From: CAZRKC01 sp964600665
GTDB taxonomy: Bacteria; Bacillota; SLNR01
Assembly (NCBI GenBank): GCA_964600665.1
Contig: CAZRKC010000017.1
Coordinates: 1-41,769, forward strand
Reading direction: 5' to 3'
DNA: 41,769 bases
In this document: in pieces, positions 23,460 through 31,817 of the stretch
Layout: each line of letters starts with the position of its first letter
Numbering within the stretch: the stretch's first letter is position 1
The notes under the pieces: generated by a model
What the model was told of the DNA's origin: nothing
Database searches by the model: none
What the model saw: only the letters and a program-made list of their open reading frames with translations
Translations under genes and position numbers: made by a program

Positions 23460-24776
23460 TCAGATGATATTGGGCGTGATCCCTTGGTGAATCTGTTGTC
23501 GATAATAAACATTGATCAAGAAATAAAACAGATATCGCGGTGCTTTCCGCCAGAAATCCCGCCGCATCAATGTGCGGTGAATGATTGACGACCACGAAAA
23601 CACTTCCCGGTACAAAGCCCAGTAAGCATCTGTTAACTCGTCTGGTGTCATATTTTTCGGTATATGCACCGCTTGACTGCCATTGTATGCATAAATATCG
23701 TTTATGTAGATCCGCCCTTGCCTCTTCATGTCTGTATAGAATTTTGTCCCCGGTATCGGGGTCAGAATATAAAAGCGGGGAACCAAAATTTTGTGACGCC
23801 GGATGAATGTTGCTGTTGCTCGTATCGAATCCAGTGTATCCCCGTCTGCCCCGACCACCATCTCGGTTGACACATCAATTCCGTTTCTTTGAATATTCTC
23901 AATCAATTGAGGATAATCCTCTGGATGCGCCCAGGATTTATCCATATCATCTAGACTGGCCTGAGTGATGCTCTCGAGCCCAAAACTCAATGCCGTGCAG
24001 CCGCTGCTCGCCACAGCCCGCAGCAATTCCGAATCTCGCCCGATTTCAATTGAACATTGTGAAATCCATTCCATATTCAATGTTTTGATTTCTCGACATA
24101 GTTCCATCATAAATTCACGATCAGCGGCAATATTATCATCCAATAACATAAATTTCTTAAACCCAAGGCCTTTCACATGCTGGATATCGCGGACAACATC
24201 CGAGATATCGCGCCGCAAATACCGACCTTTGTATAGACAATACACAGAACAAAAACTACAACTATGGGGACATCCCCGTCCTGCCTGCACAGGTAGAAAG
24301 TCACCGATCTTCTTTTGGATAATCAGATCAAATCGTGGTAACGGTGTCTCCAGTTTATTGATCGGTTGCTCATATATCGATTTTAGCTGGCCCGTTTCCC
24401 AGTCATGCAGTAGCGTCGGCCAAACCAGTTCCGCATCCCCCACCACAACTGCATCTGCATATTTTTGCGCTTCGTCCGGCATCAGGCTGACCATATACCC
24501 TCCGAGAACGACCGTTTTCCCTCGTTTCTTGAACTCTCGCGCGATATCTATGGTGCGAATGACCCCATGTCCCATACTGCCGATTCCGATAATATCTGCA
24601 TCAGTATCAAAAGGAATCGATTCGATGGTTTCCAAAATAATTTCTACAGTCCACCCAGCCGGTGTCAACGCTGCGAGTAAAGGCATCCCCAATCCAACGA
24701 AATAGAGACGATTTTTTTTAATCGGTTTTCCTTTCGGATCATAGGGTGACGGCTGGATCAACAATACTTTCTTCAC
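23460..24776 (-). CDS. B12-binding-domain radical SAM protein (rSAM-1)
   Basis: A 438-residue class-B-like radical SAM protein. Residues 1-145 are a Rossmann-type cobalamin-binding domain (KKVLLIQPSP, ADIIGIGSMGHG, VVLGGYMVSLMP). The radical SAM core has C169-P-H-S-C173-S-F-C176, then MLLDDNIA and LSFGLESI. A C-terminal tail of about 80 residues has repeated Tyr/Phe/Trp (YWALYREVF, YLFYFLINVYY) and may meet a membrane or lipid substrate. Enzymes of this architecture methylate or rearrange unreactive carbons; product unknown. GTG 24776 is the start, 10 nt after GGGG and 4 nt after the stop of rSAM-2. Confidence 0.92.
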   Translation of the reverse strand: MKKVLLIQPSPYDPKGKPIKKNRLYFVGLGMPLLAALTPAGWTVEIILETIESIPFDTDADIIGIGSMGHGVIRTIDIAREFKKRGKTVVLGGYMVSLMPDEAQKYADAVVVGDAELVWPTLLHDWETGQLKSIYEQPINKLETPLPRFDLIIQKKIGDFLPVQAGRGCPHSCSFCSVYCLYKGRYLRRDISDVVRDIQHVKGLGFKKFMLLDDNIAADREFMMELCREIKTLNMEWISQCSIEIGRDSELLRAVASSGCTALSFGLESITQASLDDMDKSWAHPEDYPQLIENIQRNGIDVSTEMVVGADGDTLDSIRATATFIRRHKILVPRFYILTPIPGTKFYTDMKRQGRIYINDIYAYNGSQAVHIPKNMTPDELTDAYWALYREVFSWSSIIHRTLMRRDFWRKAPRYLFYFLINVYYRQQIHQGITPNII

Positions 24777-24780
24777 AGGC

Positions 24781-26130
24781 TCATTTCCCCTTCCAAATCT
24801 TCTTCCAGTACTGCCAGGCAACTTTGCTGCTGCCGATCGCCATTTTTAATGTTGGCCGAAAGCCATATCGTTGCACCATCATCCATGCACTGCGGGGGTT
24901 AATCATGATCCGCCCATAAAGTCGAATAATCTCCCAATAATATCGACGGATTGACATATGCTCAGGTCGGATTACCAAATGGGCAAGGTCCCAATATGGG
25001 TAGTCAAGTTCAGAAAGGATGATTTGATCACGGTAATCTGTATAAAGCTCCGTCCCTCTAAGCGGCGTCAATGGCTGAAGATTGATAAAGAAAATCCCTA
25101 ATTTCGTTATCCAGTTCCCTAGATGAACAAAATCCTGTCGCGAAAAATCAGGGCCTAGAATTATGGTTCCATAAATGTCGACACCATGTTTATGCAATAT
25201 CTGCACTGCCGCTTCATTATTCGCAATACTGTTGTGCTTATGATATCGATCCAGATCTGCCTCCCGGTTGGACTCGAGCCCGATGATCACAGCTTTGAGC
25301 CCATGATCACGAAACACCTCGACAACATCTTCATTCATCGCGATGAAATCAGTTCGTGCATAAATCAGAAAGTGTTTATCCAGTCCCGATTTTTGAAGCA
25401 TCTGACAAAAATCCAGTACACGCTCCCGAGAAACCATAAAATCATCATCCACAATGTAAATTTCTTTTTCCGGAATCTGATGGATTTCATCGATCACGGA
25501 CTGCAAATCACGAGTTGCATACTCTCGACCGGTGATTTCTCGGCAAAAACAAAAACGACAAGAAAATGGACATCCGTATGACGTTTTAATCAATGCACAT
25601 GGCTGGTGAAACATATAATAATATCGCGAGCGATACTTACTGACCAAATCCCTCGCTGGCATGATCATCGGGACTTCAGCACATCTAACCCCCTCGATCC
25701 CTTCCTGATATACCCCTTCCCACGGCCCACCTTTTGGATCCTGAATGATATGTTTAAAAACTTGAAGGCTGTTTCGGACCACAACCCAGTCGATTTCTGG
25801 GCATGAAAAATCCTCTGGAAGCACTTCTGCATGAACTCCACCGACAATGACGAAGCAATTGGGCAAAATCTGCTTGATTTGCTTTGCATACGATCGAATG
25901 ATCCCAACATGGGTAATATATCCTGTCATGCCGACTATATCCGGTTGATGGAGTTGAATGAACCAGTCGAGAGGTCGAGTTTCCAGAATCATATCCACGA
26001 TTTCCACTTGCACCCCTAAATCCAGTGCAACTGCACCCAGATACTCCAGCTCCAATGGTTCGCACACCATGACATGCTGCAAACCGATGGTCTCAGGGTC
26101 TGGTCTTGGTCGAATCAATAAAATTTTCAT
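24781..26130 (-). CDS. B12-binding-domain radical SAM protein (rSAM-2)
   Basis: A 449-residue paralogue of rSAM-3. An N-terminal cobalamin-binding-type domain starts KILLIRPRP and has EPLELEYLGAV, TGYIT and VGGVHAE. The radical SAM cluster is C187-P-F-S-C191-R-F-C194 with a further Cys at 196. The C-terminal region (LAHLVIRPEHMSIRRYYWEIIRLYGRIMI) is shared in outline with rSAM-3 and is aromatic/basic. The ATG overlaps the stop of the methyltransferase gene (ATGA, 26127-26130), implying coupled translation. The family includes methylases and cyclases of lipids, tetrapyrroles and natural products; the substrate here is not known. Confidence 0.92.
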   Translation of the reverse strand: MKILLIRPRPDPETIGLQHVMVCEPLELEYLGAVALDLGVQVEIVDMILETRPLDWFIQLHQPDIVGMTGYITHVGIIRSYAKQIKQILPNCFVIVGGVHAEVLPEDFSCPEIDWVVVRNSLQVFKHIIQDPKGGPWEGVYQEGIEGVRCAEVPMIMPARDLVSKYRSRYYYMFHQPCALIKTSYGCPFSCRFCFCREITGREYATRDLQSVIDEIHQIPEKEIYIVDDDFMVSRERVLDFCQMLQKSGLDKHFLIYARTDFIAMNEDVVEVFRDHGLKAVIIGLESNREADLDRYHKHNSIANNEAAVQILHKHGVDIYGTIILGPDFSRQDFVHLGNWITKLGIFFINLQPLTPLRGTELYTDYRDQIILSELDYPYWDLAHLVIRPEHMSIRRYYWEIIRLYGRIMINPRSAWMMVQRYGFRPTLKMAIGSSKVAWQYWKKIWKGK

Positions 26131-26756
26131 GGTTTCACCTTCTCCAGAACATACAGATAGATGGAGGGCATAAATCGATTTGTCCGCACCTTATCAATGG
26201 ACTTACATATAAAGACCCCTTCAATCATCTTCAATAGGCTGGCTGTTGATGGATATCGCGCATGCCCTGTGGTCAGACGCACAAAACTCAGAACAATTTT
26301 ATCATACCAGTTTTCAATCGTTGCGTGTGACATAATAATCATCCCATCTCTGGCTAAAACGCGAGCCATTGTTTTGATGACCTGGCTTTTATTTTCATAG
26401 TAGGGAAATGAATGGGTACAGATAATAATATCAAATTTCATGCACAGCTTCTCCACATCCGCAGCCGAACAACATACCAGTCTGGCGGCAGTGCTTGTTT
26501 TCCCCGCAATTTCAATCATGCCGGGAGAATTATCGATTCCCGTGAGTTTAATGGGGTATTCAGGGTAAGCTTTTTCAATATCTCGAAGCATCTGTCCGGT
26601 ACCACAACCCATATCCAGGATTTGCACTGGATTGTCATGGCTCAGTTTTGTCTGAATCTTCTCAAGAACCGCACCCCGAGTTGGGTAGAGAGAATATTGC
26701 TGAACCCATAGTTTCTCATAATGCTTGGACCAAAAATTCCAAATATGGCTGCTCAA
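26127..26756 (-). CDS. Class I SAM-dependent methyltransferase
   Basis: A 209-residue Rossmann-fold methyltransferase with motif I QILDMGCGTGQMLRDIE, an acidic LTGIDNSPGMIEIA (motif II) and FDIIICTHSFPYYENKSQVIKTMARVL. Its C-terminal part is richer in hydrophobic residues, as in small-molecule or lipid methyltransferases. The start is TTG 26756, inside the stop of rSAM-3 (TTGA), with AAAGGAG 7 nt upstream; the longer open frame lacks a ribosome-binding site. Its end overlaps the ATG of rSAM-2. Sandwiched between two radical SAM genes with both junctions overlapping, it is almost certainly in the same pathway. Confidence 0.9.
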   Translation of the reverse strand: MSSHIWNFWSKHYEKLWVQQYSLYPTRGAVLEKIQTKLSHDNPVQILDMGCGTGQMLRDIEKAYPEYPIKLTGIDNSPGMIEIAGKTSTAARLVCCSAADVEKLCMKFDIIICTHSFPYYENKSQVIKTMARVLARDGMIIMSHATIENWYDKIVLSFVRLTTGHARYPSTASLLKMIEGVFICKSIDKVRTNRFMPSIYLYVLEKVKP

Positions 26757-28060
26757 TTTCGGACTCCTTTCAACCGTTCCCGCAAAAACCATCGGATCGG
26801 TGCACTGCGAAAAAACATTCGTCCATATATACTGTAAAAATTGAGATAGAATCGCCAGCTAGACATGTGTTGCGGTTTCGCGGTCAAATGCAGAAAATCA
26901 TATCTCGATGGATCTTGAGTCCATATTCGCTCGCGATACTCATCATACAGTGATGTCCCCTTTAAGGGAGTCAGTATCGATATCGTATACCGGTCCAGTT
27001 TCATCCGGCTGATCCAGCGATTCATCGTATTAAAGTCCTTCTGCGTCGCGTCCAAATTCACCATCAGCAGTGCAGTTACTCGAATACCCGCTTGCCGCAA
27101 TATTTCAATGGCTCTGATGTTTTGGTAAGCCGTACTCCCTTTTTGATAGTCCTGCAAAACTGCATCATCCGGGGTCTCGATTCCGACAATCAATTCAATG
27201 ATACCGGCTTTTCTCAACGTCGGCATCAGATCCGCATTTTCTTCAATAAAATCAACTCTTGAATAGATGATAAACTTCCGCTTCAATTCCTTTGCTCTGA
27301 TCAACCGAATGAATTCCAATACCCGATCCCGGCTGACCAAAAAAGTGTCATCCACAATCCAAATCGTTTCGCACTGGATGTACTGGATTTCTTCAATGAC
27401 ATCAGTCATACTACGGGTTATATAGAATCCTTGGTTAAGCAACCGGCAATAGCAAAATCGGCATTTGAAGGGACATGATATTGCAGTCTGAACCAATGCA
27501 ACGGGATGTTCGTTTAAATAGCGAGTCCTGTCCATGTGCTGATGGAAGTAACGACGATCAGGGCGTAATCGATTTCGCAGATCCGTTAGCTCCTTTTCGT
27601 TGACCTTCCACCCGCTCCCCGTCCGCAACGCTAATCCCGGTTGGTCTCGCAGCACAACCGGATCAAATCGATTGTCCACCATGACACTGAAAACTTGTGC
27701 TCCATTTGAGTGGACGATATAGTCGACAGCATCCTCAAAGAAATCTTCCCAGCATAATTCTGCATGCACCCCGCCTATGATCACTTGGCACTGGGGTAGT
27801 ACGGATTTTGCATAAGCTGCATATTGGAGGATGACTTTAACCGCTGTGATATACCCCGTCAGAACCAGGATATCCGGGTGGTAATCCGCCAAAACGTTGT
27901 CCAATGTACCGCCTTCCAGCAGTTTATCGAATATTCGCCATGGTATCTGCCGTTCTTCCAGTACAGCGGCCAGGTATTCTAATTCCAGCGGTTCTGTGAC
28001 GATTGGGGATACTCGACTAAATAAAGTTTCCTTGTGACATTTAATTAGAAGGACCTTCAT
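26753..28060 (-). CDS. B12-binding-domain radical SAM protein (rSAM-3)
   Basis: A 435-residue paralogue of rSAM-2: KVLLIKCHK start, EPLELEYLAAV, TGYITAV and IGGVHAE in the cobalamin-binding-type domain; C196-P-F-K-C200-R-F-C203 (plus Cys205) for the [4Fe-4S] cluster; IWIVDDTFL and ELIVGIETPDD downstream. C-terminal HLTAKPQHMSSWRFYLNFYSIYGRMFF parallels rSAM-2. The ATG at 28060 lies within the end of the acyltransferase gene (20-bp overlap) and has AAGGAGG 6 nt upstream. Catalysis is inferred from family architecture only. Confidence 0.92.
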   Translation of the reverse strand: MKVLLIKCHKETLFSRVSPIVTEPLELEYLAAVLEERQIPWRIFDKLLEGGTLDNVLADYHPDILVLTGYITAVKVILQYAAYAKSVLPQCQVIIGGVHAELCWEDFFEDAVDYIVHSNGAQVFSVMVDNRFDPVVLRDQPGLALRTGSGWKVNEKELTDLRNRLRPDRRYFHQHMDRTRYLNEHPVALVQTAISCPFKCRFCYCRLLNQGFYITRSMTDVIEEIQYIQCETIWIVDDTFLVSRDRVLEFIRLIRAKELKRKFIIYSRVDFIEENADLMPTLRKAGIIELIVGIETPDDAVLQDYQKGSTAYQNIRAIEILRQAGIRVTALLMVNLDATQKDFNTMNRWISRMKLDRYTISILTPLKGTSLYDEYRERIWTQDPSRYDFLHLTAKPQHMSSWRFYLNFYSIYGRMFFRSAPIRWFLRERLKGVRN

Positions 28061-29039
28061 CAGCAGCCTCCTTGAACACCCGGTGCCTGACCGTGTAGGG
28101 TTTGTAGGATAGTAAAGGCATTAGTTTTTCCCCTAATTTCCGGACCCATGGTGAATGGTGATGTAGATACATCCATCGTGCGTGTTGAGTCGCACCTAAA
28201 GTCATCTTTGACGCCTCAGTGGTTTGGCCCAACTCGATTATTTGGTACCGATGCTCAATCGCATATTGAACAATATATAACAACATATTCATATAAATGT
28301 CAAGTTCCTTGTTTCTCGTATAGTCCATCCCGCAAAATAGAAATACCAGGCGCTGTTCAACCCCTTTTATCTGTACAAAACCCACTGGGATATCATGTTC
28401 ATAAAATACTGTGATTACTGCCGGGAAATGTCGGAAATAGTCAATTGATAGCATTTCCAGTTTTGCATCAGAGTGCTGATACACATGTCTGTACAATGCA
28501 TGCATTTCCGGCGTAAACTCCTTATCTGGTGCGATGGTTCTCGCCTCCACACTGGAAAACACTGCGGAAGCCTGATTGATACGCCGGCGATAATGACTTC
28601 TCATGGAAGAAACATATTCAGCAAATGTGTCCCATTTCACCGCCAACTGGCATGAGGGTAATGTTAATCCCTGAACCATCCTCAACTCATCCCGAGAATT
28701 TAAAATCACCCATAATCCTTGCAAGGACTCAATATAATTCTGGAAAGATTCTTTCCCAAATGCATCAGCCCATGCATAACCCTGCTGCGCAACCGACAGT
28801 GGGATCCCTGCGATCGTTACGGTTTTCTTCAGTCCCCGATTGCCAAAAAATGTGAATAGATCAAGGCGAAATTGATATGTGACCATGATAAAGCCACCAG
28901 ATTCCATATGATACTTTTGATTGCACGGATTCAAACGTTGCAGTAATATGAGCATATCTCGCTGCAACAGCCAATTATCATGAGTCATTTCATCCCAATC
29001 TTCCGGCAATAGATTCGCATCATCCCAAACTGACACCAT
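28041..29039 (-). CDS. FemAB-like/GNAT-fold acyltransferase
   Basis: A 332-residue protein. The C-terminal half resembles the FemAB-like double-GNAT fold (Acetyltransf_6): MRSHYRRRINQAS, ITVFYEHDIPVGFVQIK, a middle VFLFCGMDYTRNKELDIYMNMLLYIVQYAIEH and IELGQTTEASKMTLGA, the last being a typical closing motif. Such proteins transfer aminoacyl or acyl groups to amines, for instance in exopolysaccharide, lipid or siderophore assembly. The acceptor is unknown. The ATG has GAGGTG 5 nt upstream, 9 nt after the stop of the other acyltransferase-like gene; its 3' end overlaps rSAM-3. Confidence 0.8.
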   Translation of the reverse strand: MVSVWDDANLLPEDWDEMTHDNWLLQRDMLILLQRLNPCNQKYHMESGGFIMVTYQFRLDLFTFFGNRGLKKTVTIAGIPLSVAQQGYAWADAFGKESFQNYIESLQGLWVILNSRDELRMVQGLTLPSCQLAVKWDTFAEYVSSMRSHYRRRINQASAVFSSVEARTIAPDKEFTPEMHALYRHVYQHSDAKLEMLSIDYFRHFPAVITVFYEHDIPVGFVQIKGVEQRLVFLFCGMDYTRNKELDIYMNMLLYIVQYAIEHRYQIIELGQTTEASKMTLGATQHARWMYLHHHSPWVRKLGEKLMPLLSYKPYTVRHRVFKEAADEGPSN

Positions 29040-29048
29040 ATTCTCACC

Positions 29049-30119
29049 TCATAAAGCCATTTCATAAACACTGAAGTGTCGATATTCTTGATCTGACCAC
29101 CGCTTTGCCAAACCCCGAGAGGCTAAGTTTTCTTCGAGTATCCAACCCGTCTCGCATTCTGAAAAGCGTCCGGAAGCAATGATTTGGAGATGATGGAATA
29201 ATGCCATAACAGCGCCGGTATTTTTGTACTCTGGCAGTATGCCCAATTCCACGATTTTCATTTTTTTGATGGATCGCGGACACAATCGGTTTCGAATTAC
29301 GGTGCTCAACCCAATGGCCCCATGAGCAGGAATCAGTTCGTTGAAATCTGGATACCACAGCATGAATCCAATTGGTATACCCCCATCTTCCACAATCAGC
29401 AGGTTTTCCTCCCGCAACAGAATCTTTAGAGAATGAAATAGCTCCAAATCTTCTTCAATGTTCCTTGTATAGTAGAAACGATGGTTTGAGAATGCCTTGT
29501 TATTAAGGTGGGTATAAATTCGAATCTCATCGTCAAATCGTTGAAAATTTGCCCGACGCACAGTGAAACGGTGAATTAGCCGCTCCTTTACGCGTGTATC
29601 CACCCCATAGTCAAAATTGTGGATATCTGTCAGGTAACTACTCAAATGATACTGCTGATGAAAGCGATCCCGAAAATAATCGGGATACCATGGTGGATTG
29701 TAACCCAAACCAAATCCCTGAACCGTGTCAAAATGGTCTGTTAAAATCCCCAACCCATAATTCACATGAAAATTCAATCCCACGATTATTTTGTCGGCAT
29801 GCACATCATGTGCCATTTCCTGAGCACTCTGAATGATTAGATCCACAGCTTCTCCACAATTCTCCATGGCGTCAAAAAATGTGATTTGAACGGTGTCTGG
29901 CAGACGATTAACGCTTGTCAGAATTGCCTGCGCAACCGGCCTATTATCATCAATAACTTGAATTGGGCGAATCTGGCTACTCCGGCAAATTGCAGCCCGA
30001 CCTGTCATAATTCCTTGTATGACAGAGAACATCGTATCTCGAAAATACGGATTGGATTGATAGATTTGCCGGATGAATGTATGGTACCTTCTCGCTGAAT
30101 CGATTGAACATATTTCCAA
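29049..30119 (-). CDS. YghO-like GNAT-family protein
   Basis: A protein of about 356 residues with similarity in outline to the YghO-like GNAT proteins: an N-terminal FIRQIYQSNPYFRD segment, a central FDTVQGFGLGYNPPWYPDYF stretch resembling the YNPPYY signature, and a C-terminal GNAT core with IPIGFMLWYPDFNE and KIVELGILPEYKNTGAVMALFHHL, where the acetyl-CoA loop would lie. Function in the family is unknown; some members sit in lipid-related loci. The start is probably TTG 30119, 9 nt after GGAGGAG; ATG 30140 is an in-frame alternative without a ribosome-binding site. It is the first gene of the radical SAM cluster and begins about 30 nt beyond the purC terminator. Confidence 0.75.
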   Translation of the reverse strand: MEICSIDSARRYHTFIRQIYQSNPYFRDTMFSVIQGIMTGRAAICRSSQIRPIQVIDDNRPVAQAILTSVNRLPDTVQITFFDAMENCGEAVDLIIQSAQEMAHDVHADKIIVGLNFHVNYGLGILTDHFDTVQGFGLGYNPPWYPDYFRDRFHQQYHLSSYLTDIHNFDYGVDTRVKERLIHRFTVRRANFQRFDDEIRIYTHLNNKAFSNHRFYYTRNIEEDLELFHSLKILLREENLLIVEDGGIPIGFMLWYPDFNELIPAHGAIGLSTVIRNRLCPRSIKKMKIVELGILPEYKNTGAVMALFHHLQIIASGRFSECETGWILEENLASRGLAKRWSDQEYRHFSVYEMAL

Positions 30120-30149
30120 AAGGCAGCACTCCTCCAACATGATCAGAAA

Positions 30150-30176
30150 AGACAAAGGTGTCCATAGAAGGACACC
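30150..30176 (-). terminator. Terminator after purC
   Basis: GGTGTCC (30157-30163) pairs with GGACACC (30170-30176), 7 bp with a 6-nt loop; on the minus strand it is followed by TTTGTCTTTT. It starts 9 nt after the purC stop and separates the purC unit from the radical SAM cluster. Confidence 0.75.
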
Positions 30177-30184
30177 CCCTCGAC

Positions 30185-30877
30185 CTATTCCATATTGCCT
30201 AGCATTCGCTTTTCAAGATCCAGTGGAGAAATCTGAACTCCATTATAAAAAGCCCGCATATTACCACCTGAAATTTCGTCAATCAGTGCAACATGATGAT
30301 CAGGCCCGATCCGGCCAAATTCAAATTTGATATCATAGAGCTCAATATCCTTTTTCGCTAATTCTTCTTTGATGATAGCACCGATCTTCTTCGTCAATTC
30401 CTTCAGAACTTCATATTCAGCTCCCGTCAATATGCCCAACATCTCCAATGCATCTTTCGTAATAGGTGGATCTTCCCGCCCATCATCTTTCAGTGTGACT
30501 TCGACAAATGCATCGAGGAGTTGCTCCTCTTTAGCGTACATCCCGTATCGACGTAGAAAGCTACCCACCGCCCGATAACGGCAGATTACTTCCAATCCTT
30601 TGCCAAATAGCGTGGCAGGAAGGACTGTCATGGTTGCATGTTCAATATCTGCCGCTACAAAATGAGTGGGGATACCGGCATCGCGAATTATTTCGAAGAA
30701 ATGCTTCGTCAATTTCAAACCTGCTCTCCCTACTCCCTCAATTGTCAGTCCAACCTGATTAGACCCCGGATCAAAGACTCCATCTGTACCTGTAGCATCA
30801 TCTTTAAACTGCAAAAGAAAATGCCCATTATCAAGCGCGTATACATCTTTTGTTTTTCCACGATAAACGAGCTTCAT
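30185..30877 (-). CDS. purC: Phosphoribosylaminoimidazole-succinocarboxamide (SAICAR) synthase
   Basis: A 230-residue PurC, step 7 of purine synthesis: ATP-dependent joining of CAIR and aspartate. Seen: N-terminal KLVYRGKTKDVYAL, CRYRAVGSFLRRYG, and DIKFEFGRIG followed by LIDEISGGNMRAFY, a form typical of the short clostridial enzymes. It has no purine-gene neighbour; instead it follows the hydantoin racemase-like gene by 19 nt and ends at a terminator. ATG 30877 has GGGGGAT upstream. The open frame extends upstream without a better ribosome-binding site. Length (usually 230-240) is complete. Confidence 0.96.
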   Translation of the reverse strand: MKLVYRGKTKDVYALDNGHFLLQFKDDATGTDGVFDPGSNQVGLTIEGVGRAGLKLTKHFFEIIRDAGIPTHFVAADIEHATMTVLPATLFGKGLEVICRYRAVGSFLRRYGMYAKEEQLLDAFVEVTLKDDGREDPPITKDALEMLGILTGAEYEVLKELTKKIGAIIKEELAKKDIELYDIKFEFGRIGPDHHVALIDEISGGNMRAFYNGVQISPLDLEKRMLGNME

Positions 30878-30896
30878 GAAAGATCCCCCAATTCCT

Positions 30897-31652
30897 TTAT
30901 TTTTGATCATCCTGACGATGGGCGATACTCCCTCCTTGCCAAGTACGTTTACGGTCTGGTGGATATGGATAGGCAATTTTACTGTGAGAAAGCTTCTGGG
31001 CATATAACAGCTCGGCCATACTGACCAAAGCAAATGCCGGATCCACCACAGGGACACCTGATGAATGGGAAATTTCTGCACTCATCCCCGCAAAACTGAG
31101 ACATCCCAAAACCACTACCTGCGCGCCATCCTCTTCAGCACAAGCTTTGGCAGCATCTGACAATTGGCGGATCGTTTCGTGAATATCTTTCCGCGCATCC
31201 TGCAAGCTTACCGAAATACTGCGAATAGAAGCGAGCCGTGTTGGATCGACGCCAGTTGTACGGATAAATTCCTCCTTTTCTGGCTTTCGCCAAGGAGATG
31301 TCGTGAGAATTGAAAACCGGTATCCCAACAAAGCCGCAACCAAAACAGATACTTGCCCTCCACCAATGACAGGGATTTTCACTGCTTCCCGACACGCAGA
31401 AATGGCGGGATCACTCAAACAATACAAAATAACTGCATCATAGCCGTCTTTTTCGGCTTGAATCGCTCGACTGACAATTTCAGGTCCTGCAATCACCACA
31501 TCCAAAGCTGAATCAATCTCAACCTCGGACGCAGTCACACAATCCATTGAAATGTGCGTGTCCGGGAGGGCGGCGTTGCTCAACATTTTTTCTCGATATC
31601 GCAATGACTCAGGGCTCATTCCAAAATCAGGATTGATGATTTTGATTCGCAT
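30897..31652 (-). CDS. Aspartate/glutamate/hydantoin racemase-family protein
   Basis: A 251-residue protein of the Asp/Glu/hydantoin racemase superfamily. The two catalytic cysteines are Cys78 (LYCLSDPAIS) and Cys184 (VLGCLSFAGMS), matching the hydantoin racemase/allantoin racemase pattern. N-terminal KIINPDFGMSP fits the same group. It would racemise a hydantoin or a similar ring or amino-acid carbon; substrate unknown. ATG 31652 follows GGGG by 5 nt. The open frame extends 28 residues upstream but without a ribosome-binding site. purC follows 19 nt later. Confidence 0.88.
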   Translation of the reverse strand: MRIKIINPDFGMSPESLRYREKMLSNAALPDTHISMDCVTASEVEIDSALDVVIAGPEIVSRAIQAEKDGYDAVILYCLSDPAISACREAVKIPVIGGGQVSVLVAALLGYRFSILTTSPWRKPEKEEFIRTTGVDPTRLASIRSISVSLQDARKDIHETIRQLSDAAKACAEEDGAQVVVLGCLSFAGMSAEISHSSGVPVVDPAFALVSMAELLYAQKLSHSKIAYPYPPDRKRTWQGGSIAHRQDDQK

Positions 31653-31817
31653 AGGATCCCCTTTCGTTTCGTTTTCCATTAAGTCTACATAATTCTCCAA
31701 CCAAGCAAAAAAACCTCTCTGGAGATAATAATCCAAAAAGGTTCACTGCATTACGATATACCAGCGTTATCGTGTTGGTGTCTTAACTCCTAGAATAGCG
31801 ATTCCAACAGTCGTTGG

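Noticed and set aside
23460..30155. RiPP cluster with precursor peptide
   Set aside because: Intergenic gaps are 0-20 nt or overlaps, leaving no space for a small precursor gene, and no RRE or peptide-maturation protein is recognised; the S9 peptidase alone is not enough.
31802..31817. Hairpin CCAAC/GTTGG after the DUF1846 gene as a terminator
   Set aside because: Only a 5-bp stem and no U-tract follows on the minus strand.
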